Source: Martinezella multihospitum (GTDB taxonomy: Bacteria > Pseudomonadota > Alphaproteobacteria > Rhizobiales > Rhizobiaceae). Taken from it: DNA of 64,000 bases. The notes beneath the pieces are model-generated. The model made no database searches, had not been told where the DNA came from, and saw only the letters and a list, made by a program, of their open reading frames with translations. The translations under genes and the position numbers were made by a program. The stretch is from assembly GCF_900094585.1 (NCBI RefSeq), contig NZ_FMAG01000007.1, forward strand, positions 1 to 64,000. The letters run 5' to 3'. Of the stretch, positions 1-8,652 are shown piece after piece (position 1 is the first letter of the stretch; every line of letters begins with the position of its first letter).

Positions 1-62
1 CTAGAGCGTTTCTGATTTTGTTTGAATCGTGGATTCCCTTTTGGTGTCGAATGTGATTCAAG

Positions 63-449
63 ATGCTGGCTGAGAGGAGGTCAGCATTGATGGTCGCACC
101 TCTTTCGAATGATCTGCGTGAACGTGTGGTTGGTGCTGTTGTGGCGGGAGAGAGCTGCCGCTCGGTGGCGGCGCGGTTTGGTGTCTCGGTCTCATCTGTT
201 GTGAAGTGGTCGCAGCGGTATCGCCGCAGCGGTTCCGTCGCGCCCGGTCAGATGGGAGGGCATCGCAAACGCCTTTTGGAACCGCATCGCGCTTTCATTG
301 CCGAGCGGATTGCACAGACCCCGCAGATCAGCCTGCACGGCCTCAAGGACGAACTGGCGGTGAGAGGCGTCATCGTCTCACATGACGCCGTTTGGCGTTT
401 CCTGCGCCGCGAGGGACTGCGCTTCAAAAAAAACGATGTTTGCCCTTGA
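63..449 (+). CDS. IS630 transposase, N-terminal part (orfA, DNA-binding HTH)
   Basis: This frame encodes the N-terminal helix-turn-helix half of an IS630-type transposase. Residues 19-55 (LRERVV...SVAARFGVS...VVKWSQRYR) form a typical HTH that would bind the terminal repeats. The ATG at 63 opens the frame and a second in-frame ATG at 90 gives the more usual start. The frame closes at 449, shortly after a run of eight A bases (426-433). The catalytic half continues in another frame (382-1038). Frame arithmetic shows that joining the two needs a +1 (or -2) shift, which could come from ribosomal frameshifting or transcriptional slippage on the A run. It is not expected to transpose on its own. 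Confidence 0.85.
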   Translation: MLAERRSALMVAPLSNDLRERVVGAVVAGESCRSVAARFGVSVSSVVKWSQRYRRSGSVAPGQMGGHRKRLLEPHRAFIAERIAQTPQISLHGLKDELAVRGVIVSHDAVWRFLRREGLRFKKNDVCP

Positions 450-1038
450 GCAGGCGCGCACTGACATCGTCCGTCGGCGCAAGCGCTGGCAGTCATGGCA
501 GACGCGACTTGATCCTCGAAGGCTCGTGTTCATCGACGAAACCTGGATTAAAACCAATATGGCTCCGCTGTACGGCTGGGGTGTTAAGGGTAAGCGCCTG
601 CGTGGTTTTGCTCCGCATGGCCATTGGCGCACATTGACCTTCGTCGGCGCGCTACGGGCCGATTGTCTCACCGCACCCTGCGTCTTCGACGGCCCGATCA
701 ATGGCCAATGCTTCAAGGCCTATGTCGAGCAACAACTCGTCCCGACGCTGCGACCAGGCGACATCGTCATCATGGACAATCTGGGCAGCCACAAATCCAG
801 GCAGATACGCCAGTTGATCAAGGCCGCCGGCGCAAGGCTCTGGTTTCTGCCGCCCTATTCACCAGACCTCAATCCAATCGAACAGGCTTTCGCCAAGATC
901 AAACATTGGATGCGAAAAGCACAAACACGCACCATCGAAGACACCTGGCGATATCTCGGCTCACTCGTCCAGACAATCGGTCCACACGAGTGCGCCAGTT
1001 ACATTGTCAATGCTGGATACGCTTCAAACAAAATATGA
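382..1038 (+). CDS. IS630 transposase, catalytic DDE part (orfB)
   Basis: This is the catalytic half of the transposase. It shows the DDE triad of IS630 enzymes: FIDETW (first Asp), VIMDNLGSHK (second Asp) and SPDLNPIEQAF (Glu). The PPYSPDLNPIE block is diagnostic of the IS630/Tc1 group. The nominal ATG at 382 lies inside orfA, and meaningful homology starts only after the A run near 427, so the natural product is probably an orfA-orfB fusion made by frameshifting. The frame is open to the stop just inside the right inverted repeat, with no other disruption. Confidence 0.88.
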   Translation: MTPFGVSCAARDCASKKTMFALEQARTDIVRRRKRWQSWQTRLDPRRLVFIDETWIKTNMAPLYGWGVKGKRLRGFAPHGHWRTLTFVGALRADCLTAPCVFDGPINGQCFKAYVEQQLVPTLRPGDIVIMDNLGSHKSRQIRQLIKAAGARLWFLPPYSPDLNPIEQAFAKIKHWMRKAQTRTIEDTWRYLGSLVQTIGPHECASYIVNAGYASNKI

Positions 1039-1141
1039 AACGCTCTAGATCGCCGTGCATGCTGGCCTTGTGGCATCCGCGTCGCATCCTCACTCGTGAT
1101 TCAAAGGAAGTGCTTTATTCGATAGGGGCGCTTGTGCGTGG

Positions 1142-1164
1142 ATCCTCGGGTCAAGCCCGAGGAT
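1142..1164. repeat. Short dispersed palindrome (ATCCTCGGG stem)
   Basis: This is a perfect inverted repeat with arms 1142-1150 and 1156-1164 and a 5-nt loop. It lies in the noncoding stretch 1049-1259, between the IS element and the 3' end of the helicase gene. The core, CTCGGGTCAAGCCCGAG, is a form I recall as widespread in alphaproteobacterial intergenic DNA. It could also act as a weak terminator for the helicase gene, but no T-run follows on that strand. Positions 1182-1196 carry a 15-mer that recurs at 43266-43280. Confidence 0.55.
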
Positions 1165-1259
1165 GACGGCGTGTGTGAGAAGTGAGGAGGCCCAAGCGAG
1201 TCAAGTCCGGGCCGAAGATCGTCGCCACCCTCCGGCCCCAAACCAGACGACCTTGTAGA

Positions 1260-3725
1260 TCACACCCTCTCCACAAACCCATCCAGCACGCGCTTCTGCC
1301 CGGCGCGGTCGAATTCGATCGTCAGCTTGTTGCCCTCGATCTCTGAAACATTGCCGTTGCCGAACTTGATGTGGAAGACGCGGTCGCCGACCATGAATTT
1401 CGAGGGTTCGGAGGAGGTGGATTTGGCCACCAGCTCGCCGTCGATGGTGCGCACTTTCGGACCGCTTTCGCCATAGCCGATGCGCTCGACGGCGTGGCCG
1501 GAGCGGCTGCCCCAGTTGTCGCGGGTCGCGTCATTACGGTTGGCCTGCGCGCGCTTCCAGCCCGGTGTGGAATAGCTGTTGGCGAAGGGATCGGCCTTGT
1601 CGAAGCGGGACTGGCCGTAGCCGCCGCGGCCATACCCGCCATAGGATTGCTCGACTTCGGCGACCTGGACGTGCGTTTCCGGCAGTTCGTCGAGGAAGCG
1701 GGAGGGAATGGTGGATTGCCAGAGGCCGTGGATGCGGCGGTTGGAAACGAACCAGATGTGGCAGCGGCGCTTGGCGCGGGTGATGCCGACATAGGCGAGG
1801 CGGCGCTCTTCTTCGAGACCGGCGCGGCCGCTTTCATCGAGCGAGCGCTGGTGCGGAAACAGGCCTTCCTCCCAGCCGGGCAGGAACACGGTGTCGAATT
1901 CCAGACCCTTGGCGGAATGCAGCGTCATGATGGAGACGGCGTCGAGATTTTCGTTCTGCTCGGCATCCATGACAAGCGACACGTGCTCGAGAAAGCCGCG
2001 CATGGATTCGAAACTGTCCATGGAGCGGATCAGTTCCTTCAGGTTTTCCAGGCGTCCCGGCGCTTCGGCCGATTTGTCGTTCTTCCACATGTCCGTATAG
2101 CCGGACTCTTCGAGGATCTGCTCGGCAAGTTCGGTATGCGGCGTGTTTTCGAGCAGGCCCTGCCAGCGGCGGAAGGACTGCACGACGTCGAACAGCGCCT
2201 TGCGCGCCTTCGGCTTCATCTCGTCCGTCTCGATGATGTCGCCCGCCGCCGCCAGCATCGGGATGTCGCGGGCGCGGGCATAATCATGAAGCGCGCGCAC
2301 GGTGGTATCGCCGAGACCGCGCTTCGGGGTGTTGACGATGCGTTCGAAGGCGAGATCGTCGGCCGGCTGGCAGACGAGGCGGAAATAGGCCATGGCATCG
2401 CGAATTTCGAGGCGCTCGTAGAAGCGCGGGCCGCCGACGACACGGTAGTTGAGGCCGAGCGTGACGAAACGATCTTCGAATTCGCGCATCTGGAAGGAAG
2501 CGCGCACGAGGATGGCGATGTCGTTGAGATTGTGCTTGCTGCGCTGAAGCTGCTCGATCTCTTCGCCGATCGCGCGGGCTTCCTCCTCGGAATCCCAGGA
2601 AGCGTGCACCTGCACCTTGATGTCGTCGGGGTCGGAGCGGTCGGTGAACAGCGTCTTGCCGAGCCGGCCCTCATTATGGGCGATCAGATGCGCGGCGGCA
2701 CCGAGAATATGCTCGGTGGAGCGGTAGTTGCGCTCGAGCTTGATGACCTTGGCGCCCGGAAAATCCTTTTCGAAGCGCAGGATGTTGTCCACCTCGGCGC
2801 CACGCCAGCCGTAGATCGACTGGTCGTCGTCGCCGACGCAGCAGACATTCTGCAGCTCGCCCTTCGGTCGCTGCGCCAGCAGGCGAAGCCACATGTATTG
2901 CGCCGTGTTGGTGTCCTGATACTCGTCGACCAGAATGTAGCGGAAGCGCTGGTGATAATCCTTGAGGATATCAGGATTCTGCCGGAACATATTGATCGGA
3001 TGCATCAAAAGATCGCCGAAGTCGCAAGCGTTCAGCGTCTTCAGGCGGTTCTGATAGGCGGCATAGAGCTCGCGGCCCTTGCCGTTGGCAAAGGCGCGGG
3101 CGTCGCCTTCCGGAATCTCGGAGGGGCTCAGGCCCTTGTTCTTCCAGGTGTCGATCATTCCGGCGAACTGCTTGGCCGGCCAGCGCTTGTCGTCGAGCCC
3201 TTCGGCCTGGATCAGCTGCTTGATCAGGCGGATGACATCGTCGGTGTCGAGAATGGTGAAGCTGGAGGTCAGGCCGACCAGCTCGGCATGACGGCGCAGC
3301 AGTTTGACGCCGATCGAGTGGAAGGTGCCGAGCCAGGGCATGCCTTCGACCGCACCGCCGACGAGCAGCGCGATACGTTCCTTCATCTCGCGGGCCGCCT
3401 TGTTGGTGAAGGTGACGGCAAGGATCTGGCTGGGGAAGGCGCGGTTTGTGGACAGGATATGCGCGATGCGGGTCGTCAGCACGCGCGTCTTGCCGGTGCC
3501 GGCGCCCGCGAGCACCAGTACGGGGCCGTCGAGCGTTTCCACTGCTTCCGCCTGCTCGGCGTTGAGGCCGGAGAGATAGTCGGGCCGACGGCCGCTGTCG
3601 CGCGCCGCCATGGCGCGGGCGGCAATGCCGCCGCCGTTGCTGCCGGCAGCCGGCGCAGAACGGCGCGGCGCCGTGTGCTCCGGCTCCTCATCAAAGAAGG
3701 GAATATCGTCATGTCCAATGGTCAT
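1260..3725 (-). CDS. uvrD: ATP-dependent DNA helicase, UvrD/PcrA family
   Basis: This is a superfamily 1A 3'-5' DNA helicase for nucleotide excision repair, mismatch repair and removal of RecA filaments. Visible motifs, in order, are Walker A GAGTGKT (about residues 74-80), motif II VDEYQDT, motif III GDDDQSIYGWRG, motif IV LERNYRS, motif V TLHSAKGLEFD and motif VI YVGITRAKRR. The C-terminal 45 residues (VGDRVFHIKFGNG...) match the Tudor-like RNA polymerase-binding tail of PcrA/UvrD. I chose the ATG at 3725 (MTIGHDDIPFF), giving 821 aa, because the 36 residues upstream in frame are hydrophobic and unlike the family. A low-complexity acidic and Ala/Gly-rich leader precedes the helicase core. 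It is monocistronic. Confidence 0.95.
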   Translation of the reverse strand: MTIGHDDIPFFDEEPEHTAPRRSAPAAGSNGGGIAARAMAARDSGRRPDYLSGLNAEQAEAVETLDGPVLVLAGAGTGKTRVLTTRIAHILSTNRAFPSQILAVTFTNKAAREMKERIALLVGGAVEGMPWLGTFHSIGVKLLRRHAELVGLTSSFTILDTDDVIRLIKQLIQAEGLDDKRWPAKQFAGMIDTWKNKGLSPSEIPEGDARAFANGKGRELYAAYQNRLKTLNACDFGDLLMHPINMFRQNPDILKDYHQRFRYILVDEYQDTNTAQYMWLRLLAQRPKGELQNVCCVGDDDQSIYGWRGAEVDNILRFEKDFPGAKVIKLERNYRSTEHILGAAAHLIAHNEGRLGKTLFTDRSDPDDIKVQVHASWDSEEEARAIGEEIEQLQRSKHNLNDIAILVRASFQMREFEDRFVTLGLNYRVVGGPRFYERLEIRDAMAYFRLVCQPADDLAFERIVNTPKRGLGDTTVRALHDYARARDIPMLAAAGDIIETDEMKPKARKALFDVVQSFRRWQGLLENTPHTELAEQILEESGYTDMWKNDKSAEAPGRLENLKELIRSMDSFESMRGFLEHVSLVMDAEQNENLDAVSIMTLHSAKGLEFDTVFLPGWEEGLFPHQRSLDESGRAGLEEERRLAYVGITRAKRRCHIWFVSNRRIHGLWQSTIPSRFLDELPETHVQVAEVEQSYGGYGRGGYGQSRFDKADPFANSYSTPGWKRAQANRNDATRDNWGSRSGHAVERIGYGESGPKVRTIDGELVAKSTSSEPSKFMVGDRVFHIKFGNGNVSEIEGNKLTIEFDRAGQKRVLDGFVERV

Positions 3726-4086
3726 GCGGCCCAATGTAATGATTCTACCCTGAAAGGCAAAAGAAACGGGCCGAAAATAGAACAAAAAGTGCACATTCAC
3801 AGGCAGGAAAGACGGCAGAAGGAGCCGTTTCATATCTCGAACCTTCCTGTTTGCGGCTCTATGAAACGTCTCGTTGTCCGCGCCAAGATTACAACTTTGT
3901 CATAATCTGTGGCAAAACTTGCCGCATATGCTCAAAAACACGATATTGCAGCAAATCGGGCACAATCTTGCTTTATAGAGCCGTCCGAGCCGAATTTGGC
4001 CCCCTGTAAGTGCGCTGGGTGTGTAAGGGGCCGTACGAAATCAACGACGCGATTTCATCGCCTCTGACAACGAGCCGGAGACGTGC
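3726..4086. promoter_or_regulatory. Divergent intergenic region with a 13-bp inverted repeat
   Basis: This 361-bp noncoding region separates the helicase and RND efflux genes, which are divergently transcribed, so it should hold both promoters. It is more AT-rich than the flanking genes. Its most visible structure is an inverted repeat, GAGCCGTTTCATA at 3822-3834 and TATGAAACGTCTC at 3860-3872, matching at 12 of 13 positions with a 25-bp spacer. This could be a regulator site. I could not assign a convincing sigma-70 box pair. Confidence 0.45.
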
Positions 4087-5253
4087 ATGACCGCCTGGAA
4101 GCAGCTTTCCTTGTCTTTTCTTTTGCTGGCAGCCGGCATTGCCGCTGTCGTGGCCTTCGTGCCCAGTGCGGCGGGCCTGCTGCAGAAGGTCGGTGTTCCC
4201 GAGACCGTCGTGGCCTGGATTGCTCCGCGCGATGACGCGGCGGACGGAAAGGCGGAGACAAAGACAAGCTCTGGCGGACGGCGTGGCCAGAACATACCGC
4301 TTGTCGTCACGGAACCGGTGGTCAGCGGCATCGTCAATGATCGCCTCAGCGCCATCGGCACCGGCGATGCGATCCGCTCAGTCGTTGTCATGCCGCAGGC
4401 GGCGGGCACGATCCGCGAAATTCTCATCAAGTCTGGCGACAGGGTCAAGCAGGGTCAGGTGCTGGCGCGTCTCGATGACGACGAGCAGATCATCGCTCGC
4501 GGCCAGGCGGAAGTGGCGCTGAAGAGCGCTGTCGAAAAATCGCAGCTCTACCGCAATATCAAATCCACCGTCTCGCGCATGGATGTGTTCGATGCCGAGA
4601 TCGTCGAGCAGGGCACCAAGCTGGCGTTGCAATCGGCGGAACTGGCGCTGAAGCGCCGTGACATCGTCGCGCCCATCGACGGCATCGTCGGCATCGTTCC
4701 GGTCGTTATCGGCGACAATGTCACGACGACGACGAATATCGTCATGCTGGACGACCGCTCTGAAATCCTGGTGGATTACTGGGTACCGGAGCGCTTTGCC
4801 AACACCGTCAAGGTAGACCAGCCGGTGGAGGCGACCTCGGTGGCGCTGCCGGGACGCGCATTTACAGGTGCAGTCGAGGCGGTCGATAATCGTGTCGATG
4901 GTGCGAGCCGGACCTTGCGCGTGCGTGCCCGCATCGACAACGCCTCGGATGTGCTGCGTGCCGGCATGTCCTTCAATGTCGGCATGCGCTTTGCCGGCGA
5001 ATCCTACCCCTCTGTCGATCCGCTTGCGGTGCAATGGGATGGGGCAGGCGCGCATGTCTGGCGCATCGTCGACGGCAAGTCGTCGAAGGTGCGCATCAGC
5101 GTCGTGCAGCGCAATCCGGATGCGGTTCTTGTCAGGGGCGATCTCCATAATGGCGATCTCATCGTCGTCGAGGGATTGCAGCGCGTGACGGAAGGCGGTG
5201 AGGTTCGCTTCGCCCGTGATGTCGCTCAATCCAAGGAGGTCATCACCCAATGA
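4087..5253 (+). CDS. RND efflux periplasmic adaptor (HlyD/AcrA-like membrane fusion protein)
   Basis: This is the periplasmic adaptor that links an inner-membrane RND pump to an outer-membrane channel. It is 388 aa with one N-terminal hydrophobic segment (about residues 5-28), a biotinyl-lipoyl-like barrel-sandwich domain (VVVMPQAAGTIREILIKSGDRVKQGQVLARLDD), a short helical hairpin and a beta-barrel half (APIDGIVGIVPVVIGDNV...). It has no lipobox Cys, so it is anchored by a transmembrane helix and not by lipid. The stop codon overlaps the start of the pump gene (ATGA), which indicates translational coupling. No outer-membrane factor gene is nearby, so a shared TolC-like channel is inferred. 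Confidence 0.93.
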   Translation: MTAWKQLSLSFLLLAAGIAAVVAFVPSAAGLLQKVGVPETVVAWIAPRDDAADGKAETKTSSGGRRGQNIPLVVTEPVVSGIVNDRLSAIGTGDAIRSVVVMPQAAGTIREILIKSGDRVKQGQVLARLDDDEQIIARGQAEVALKSAVEKSQLYRNIKSTVSRMDVFDAEIVEQGTKLALQSAELALKRRDIVAPIDGIVGIVPVVIGDNVTTTTNIVMLDDRSEILVDYWVPERFANTVKVDQPVEATSVALPGRAFTGAVEAVDNRVDGASRTLRVRARIDNASDVLRAGMSFNVGMRFAGESYPSVDPLAVQWDGAGAHVWRIVDGKSSKVRISVVQRNPDAVLVRGDLHNGDLIVVEGLQRVTEGGEVRFARDVAQSKEVITQ

Positions 5254-8200
5254 CACCTCATGGTGATGACGCGACGGAAGCCAGCTCGGCTGCGGCCAAG
5301 CAATCCTTTACGGCGCTTTTCGTCCGCCGGCCGATCCTGGCTCTTGTTTTCAATACGCTGCTGGTCGTGGCCGGCCTTGCCGCCTATTTCGGCGTCGAAG
5401 TGCGTGAGTTGCCAGACGTCGACCGTCCGGTTGTCACTGTGAGGACCGTATTCGATGGCGCATCGCCGCAGACGGTGGATCAGGAGCTGACGAAGATCAT
5501 CGAAGGGGCGGTCGCCCGCGTCAGCGGCCTGAAATCTGTTTCCTCCAGCTCGTCTTTCGGGCAGAGCCGGGTGACGCTGGAGTTTTCGGATGCGACCGAC
5601 CTTTCGGTTGCCGCCAACGATGTCCGCGACGCCATTGGCCGTATCACCGAGCAATTGCCCGATCAGGCGGATGCCCCGCAGATCGTCAAGGCGGATTCGG
5701 ATTCGCAGCCGATCATGCGCCTTGCCGTCACGTCGAACACGCTGACGATGGACGACCTCACTCAGCTCGTCGACAAGGAAATCACCGATCGGCTGGCCTC
5801 GGTTGAAGGCGTCGCCGATGTCGAGCTCTATGGCGACCAGGAAAAGATCTTCCGCATCGACGTCGATCAGGCCGCGCTTGCGGGCAGGGGGCTGACGATC
5901 GGCGATCTGACGACGGCGCTTGCGACCGCTGCGCTCGACGTGCCGGCCGGATCGTTGAAGAGCGCGCGCCAGGATATCGTCGTGCGCGCCACGGCTGCCT
6001 TGCAGACGCCAGAGGATTTTTCCCGCCTGATCATTAAGGATCGCGTGCGGCTCTCCGATGTCGCGACCGTGACGCTCGGGCCGAGGGACGGCACGACCGC
6101 GTTGCGTTCGAATGGCGTGCAGGGCGTCGGCCTCGGCATTATCCGTCAGGCTCAGTCGAACACGCTGAATATTTCCGATGGCGTGAAGGCTGTGGTCGCA
6201 CAGCTTTCGAAATCGCTGCCCGAAGGCACGCGCATCGCTATTACCAGCGACGACGCCGTGTTCATTCAGGGCGCCATCCATGAGGTCGTGCTGGCACTGG
6301 TGCTTTCGGCGTTGATCGTTACCGTCGTCATCTATCTTTTTCTGCGCGACTGGCGGGCGACGCTGATACCGGTCGTCACCATGCCGGTAGCGCTCATCGG
6401 CACGCTTGCCGCGCTCTACATGGTCGGCTTCTCGGTCAATATCCTGACGCTGCTGGCGATCGTGCTGGCAACCGGCCTCGTGGTCGACGACGCCATCGTC
6501 GTGCTTGAGAATATCGTTCGTCGTCGGGCCGAGAAGATCGGGCCGCGGGCAGCCGCCGTGCTCGGTACGCGCGAAGTCTTCTTCGCCGTCATTGCGACGA
6601 CGGCAACACTTGCCGCTGTGTTCATTCCGCTCTCCTTCCTGCCGGGGCAGGTGGGTGGCCTGTTCCGTGAGTTCGGTTTCGTGCTTGCCTTCTCCGTCGG
6701 CCTGTCGTCGATCGTGGCGCTGACACTCTGCCCGATGCTCGCTTCTCGCATGCTGACTAAGGAGATGCGTGAGGAACACGGAGCGCTCGGCCGTTTCGGC
6801 GAGCTTTTTTCCGGCGTCTATCGCCGCACGCTAAGGGCCTGTCTCAACGCGCCTTTCGTCGTCATCGTCTTCTGCGTCATGTTTGCGGCCGCTGCGGTCT
6901 TCGCTTTCACGAACGTCAGAAGCGAACTGACGCCGAACGAAGACCGCGCCATGGTCATGCTGCGTCTCACGACGCCGCAAGGCGCCGGCCTCGACTATAC
7001 CAAGGATCAATTGCAGCGCGTGGAAGAACGGTTGCAGCCGCTGATTGATAGCGGCGACATAAGAAATATCTACGCGATTTCGGGCATGAACAGCCAGAAG
7101 AACAGCGGCTTCATGGTGCTGACGCTGGCGCCCTGGGGCGAGCGTCATCGCACGCAGCAGGAGATCGTCACCGATATCAACCGCGCCATGGCCGGCGTGC
7201 CGGCTCTGCGCGGCAATGTCATCCAGGCCAACAGCCTGCGTATCCGTGGCGCCGGCAGTGGCGTGCAGATGGCTCTCATCGGCAACAATCACGAGGCGCT
7301 GACCGAGGCCGCACTGAAGCTCGTGCAGGAACTTGACAAGACGGGCCGGTTCGACACGCCGCGGCTGAACAATGAGCCGACGCAGGCCCAGGTCTCCGTC
7401 ACCATCGACCGCGAGCGCGCTTCCGATCTCGGCGTCGATATATCAGGTCTTTCGGTCGCGCTGCAGTCGTTGCTGGAAGGACGTTCGGTCGTCGACGTGT
7501 TCGTCGCAGGCGAATCCTATCCGGTGCTGCTGACCTCGACGATGCGGCCGATCGACGATCCGACAGATCTCGAAAACGTCTTCCTGAAGACCGGCGACGG
7601 CAAGATCGTGCCGATGTCGGTGATCGCTTCCCTGAAGGAGAATGCGGTCGCGCCGCAGCTGACCCGCGAGCAGCAGCTCGCTTCGGTCGCGATCACCGCA
7701 GGCCTCAAGAGCGGCATGTCGCTCGGGCAGGCGGTCGAGGAAGTGACGCGAATCGCAACGCCGCTATTGCCGTCGGGGTCGAGGTTGATGCCCCTCACCG
7801 AAGCGGCGACACTTGAGGAAAATTCCAGCGGCATGATGCTCACCTTCGGCTTCGCCATCGTCATCATCTTCCTGGTGCTGGCTGCGCAGTTCGAAAGCGT
7901 GCTGTCGTCTGTTATCATCATGTCCACGGTGCCGCTCGGCCTTGCCTGCGCCGTCTTTGCGCTCGTCATCACCGGGTCGAGCCTGAATATCTACAGCCAG
8001 ATCGGCCTGGTGCTGCTTGTCGGTGTCATGGCGAAGAACGGCATTCTGATCGTCGAGTTCGCCAATCAGCTTCGCGACAAGGGCGAAAGCGTGCGCGAGG
8101 CGATCGAAAAGGCCTGCGCACTGCGTCTGCGTCCGGTCATGATGACGATGATCGCGACCATCCTTGGCGGCGTGCCACTTGTCTTTGCCCAGGGGGCCGG

Positions 8201-8405
8201 CGCAGAAGCGCGCATCGCGCTCGGTTGGGTGATCGTCGGCGGTCTCGGTTTCGCGACCCTGGTGACACTTTACATCACGCCGGTCGCCTATCTGCTGATT
8301 GCGCGTTTCGCGAAGCCGCAGACGCATGAGGAGCAGCGGTTGCATGGCGAGATGTCGGATGCGGCGCTGCGAGCGAAGCTCGTCAATCTTCGGGCGGCGG
8401 AGTAG
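5250..8405 (+). CDS. RND efflux transporter permease (AcrB/MdtB-like)
   Basis: This is a proton-driven multidrug-type RND pump of 1051 aa, the normal length for the family. The first transmembrane helix is at about residues 28-49, followed by a large periplasmic porter domain. The TM4 proton-relay motif VVDDAIVVLEN (the Asp pair near residue 412) is present, and the TM10 region contains GVMAKNGILIVEFANQLRDKG, the typical HAE1 signature. The Met start overlaps the adaptor stop by 4 nt. Substrate cannot be read from sequence. No dedicated regulator gene flanks the operon. Confidence 0.95.
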   Translation: MTPHGDDATEASSAAAKQSFTALFVRRPILALVFNTLLVVAGLAAYFGVEVRELPDVDRPVVTVRTVFDGASPQTVDQELTKIIEGAVARVSGLKSVSSSSSFGQSRVTLEFSDATDLSVAANDVRDAIGRITEQLPDQADAPQIVKADSDSQPIMRLAVTSNTLTMDDLTQLVDKEITDRLASVEGVADVELYGDQEKIFRIDVDQAALAGRGLTIGDLTTALATAALDVPAGSLKSARQDIVVRATAALQTPEDFSRLIIKDRVRLSDVATVTLGPRDGTTALRSNGVQGVGLGIIRQAQSNTLNISDGVKAVVAQLSKSLPEGTRIAITSDDAVFIQGAIHEVVLALVLSALIVTVVIYLFLRDWRATLIPVVTMPVALIGTLAALYMVGFSVNILTLLAIVLATGLVVDDAIVVLENIVRRRAEKIGPRAAAVLGTREVFFAVIATTATLAAVFIPLSFLPGQVGGLFREFGFVLAFSVGLSSIVALTLCPMLASRMLTKEMREEHGALGRFGELFSGVYRRTLRACLNAPFVVIVFCVMFAAAAVFAFTNVRSELTPNEDRAMVMLRLTTPQGAGLDYTKDQLQRVEERLQPLIDSGDIRNIYAISGMNSQKNSGFMVLTLAPWGERHRTQQEIVTDINRAMAGVPALRGNVIQANSLRIRGAGSGVQMALIGNNHEALTEAALKLVQELDKTGRFDTPRLNNEPTQAQVSVTIDRERASDLGVDISGLSVALQSLLEGRSVVDVFVAGESYPVLLTSTMRPIDDPTDLENVFLKTGDGKIVPMSVIASLKENAVAPQLTREQQLASVAITAGLKSGMSLGQAVEEVTRIATPLLPSGSRLMPLTEAATLEENSSGMMLTFGFAIVIIFLVLAAQFESVLSSVIIMSTVPLGLACAVFALVITGSSLNIYSQIGLVLLVGVMAKNGILIVEFANQLRDKGESVREAIEKACALRLRPVMMTMIATILGGVPLVFAQGAGAEARIALGWVIVGGLGFATLVTLYITPVAYLLIARFAKPQTHEEQRLHGEMSDAALRAKLVNLRAAE

Positions 8406-8652
8406 GGCGGGCACGGTTGAGTTGAGTTCGCCACATGCCCTGCGCTTATTTATGGTGAATCATGCGTTGATCTTAGCGCTTTCTTAAGCATGTTTGCTAA
8501 TCATAGCGGTATGTAACCGCTGGAGTGCAGGCGTTGTTTTGCCTCGCTCCCCGTTCGCCGACACGCTCGGCCCGCGCGCATGAGCGCCCGCGGCAAGGTT
8601 TCAATGTCTCCTTGTATTTGTTGCGTATTGTTGCGTCCGGAGTTCATGTGCC
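8406..8652. other. Intergenic region upstream of the flagellin gene
   Basis: This 247-bp noncoding region lies between the RND pump and the flagellin gene. It contains a 6-bp hairpin, AGCGGT at 8505-8510 and ACCGCT at 8516-8521, within AT-richer sequence. It is long enough to hold an independent flagellin promoter, but I see no clear -35/-10 pair. Confidence 0.3.

Larger units (their letters stand above)
1..1048 (+). mobile_element. IS630-family insertion sequence (complete)
   Basis: Both ends carry inverted repeats. The left end (1-32) and the reverse complement of the right end (1017-1048) share CTAGAGCGTTTC and then a second block, ATTTTGTTTGAA, with only a few mismatches. The element is bounded by CTAG on both sides. 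IS630/Tc1-mariner elements duplicate a TA target, so the true element is probably 4-1045 flanked by TA. Inside are two overlapping reading frames that encode a DDE transposase. The element looks intact and is therefore potentially active. Because position 1 is the window edge, the left flanking host sequence cannot be seen. Confidence 0.9.

Noticed and set aside
3822..3872. Inverted repeat at 3822-3872 as a remnant of the IS630 ends
   Set aside because: GAGCCGTTTCATA only resembles the GAGCGTTTCATA end over a few bases, carries an extra C and lacks the second conserved block, so similarity is probably chance.
1371..3905. Long open frame of 844 codons antisense to the UvrD/PcrA helicase
   Set aside because: It lies wholly opposite a clear conserved helicase gene. 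Its translation is low-complexity and hydrophobic-acidic, as expected from the shadow of a GC-rich gene, and shows no domain motif.
5226..6779. 517-codon open frame antisense to the RND pump
   Set aside because: It overlaps the well supported RND gene and its translation is a His/Arg/Asp-rich artefact of high-GC antisense sequence.
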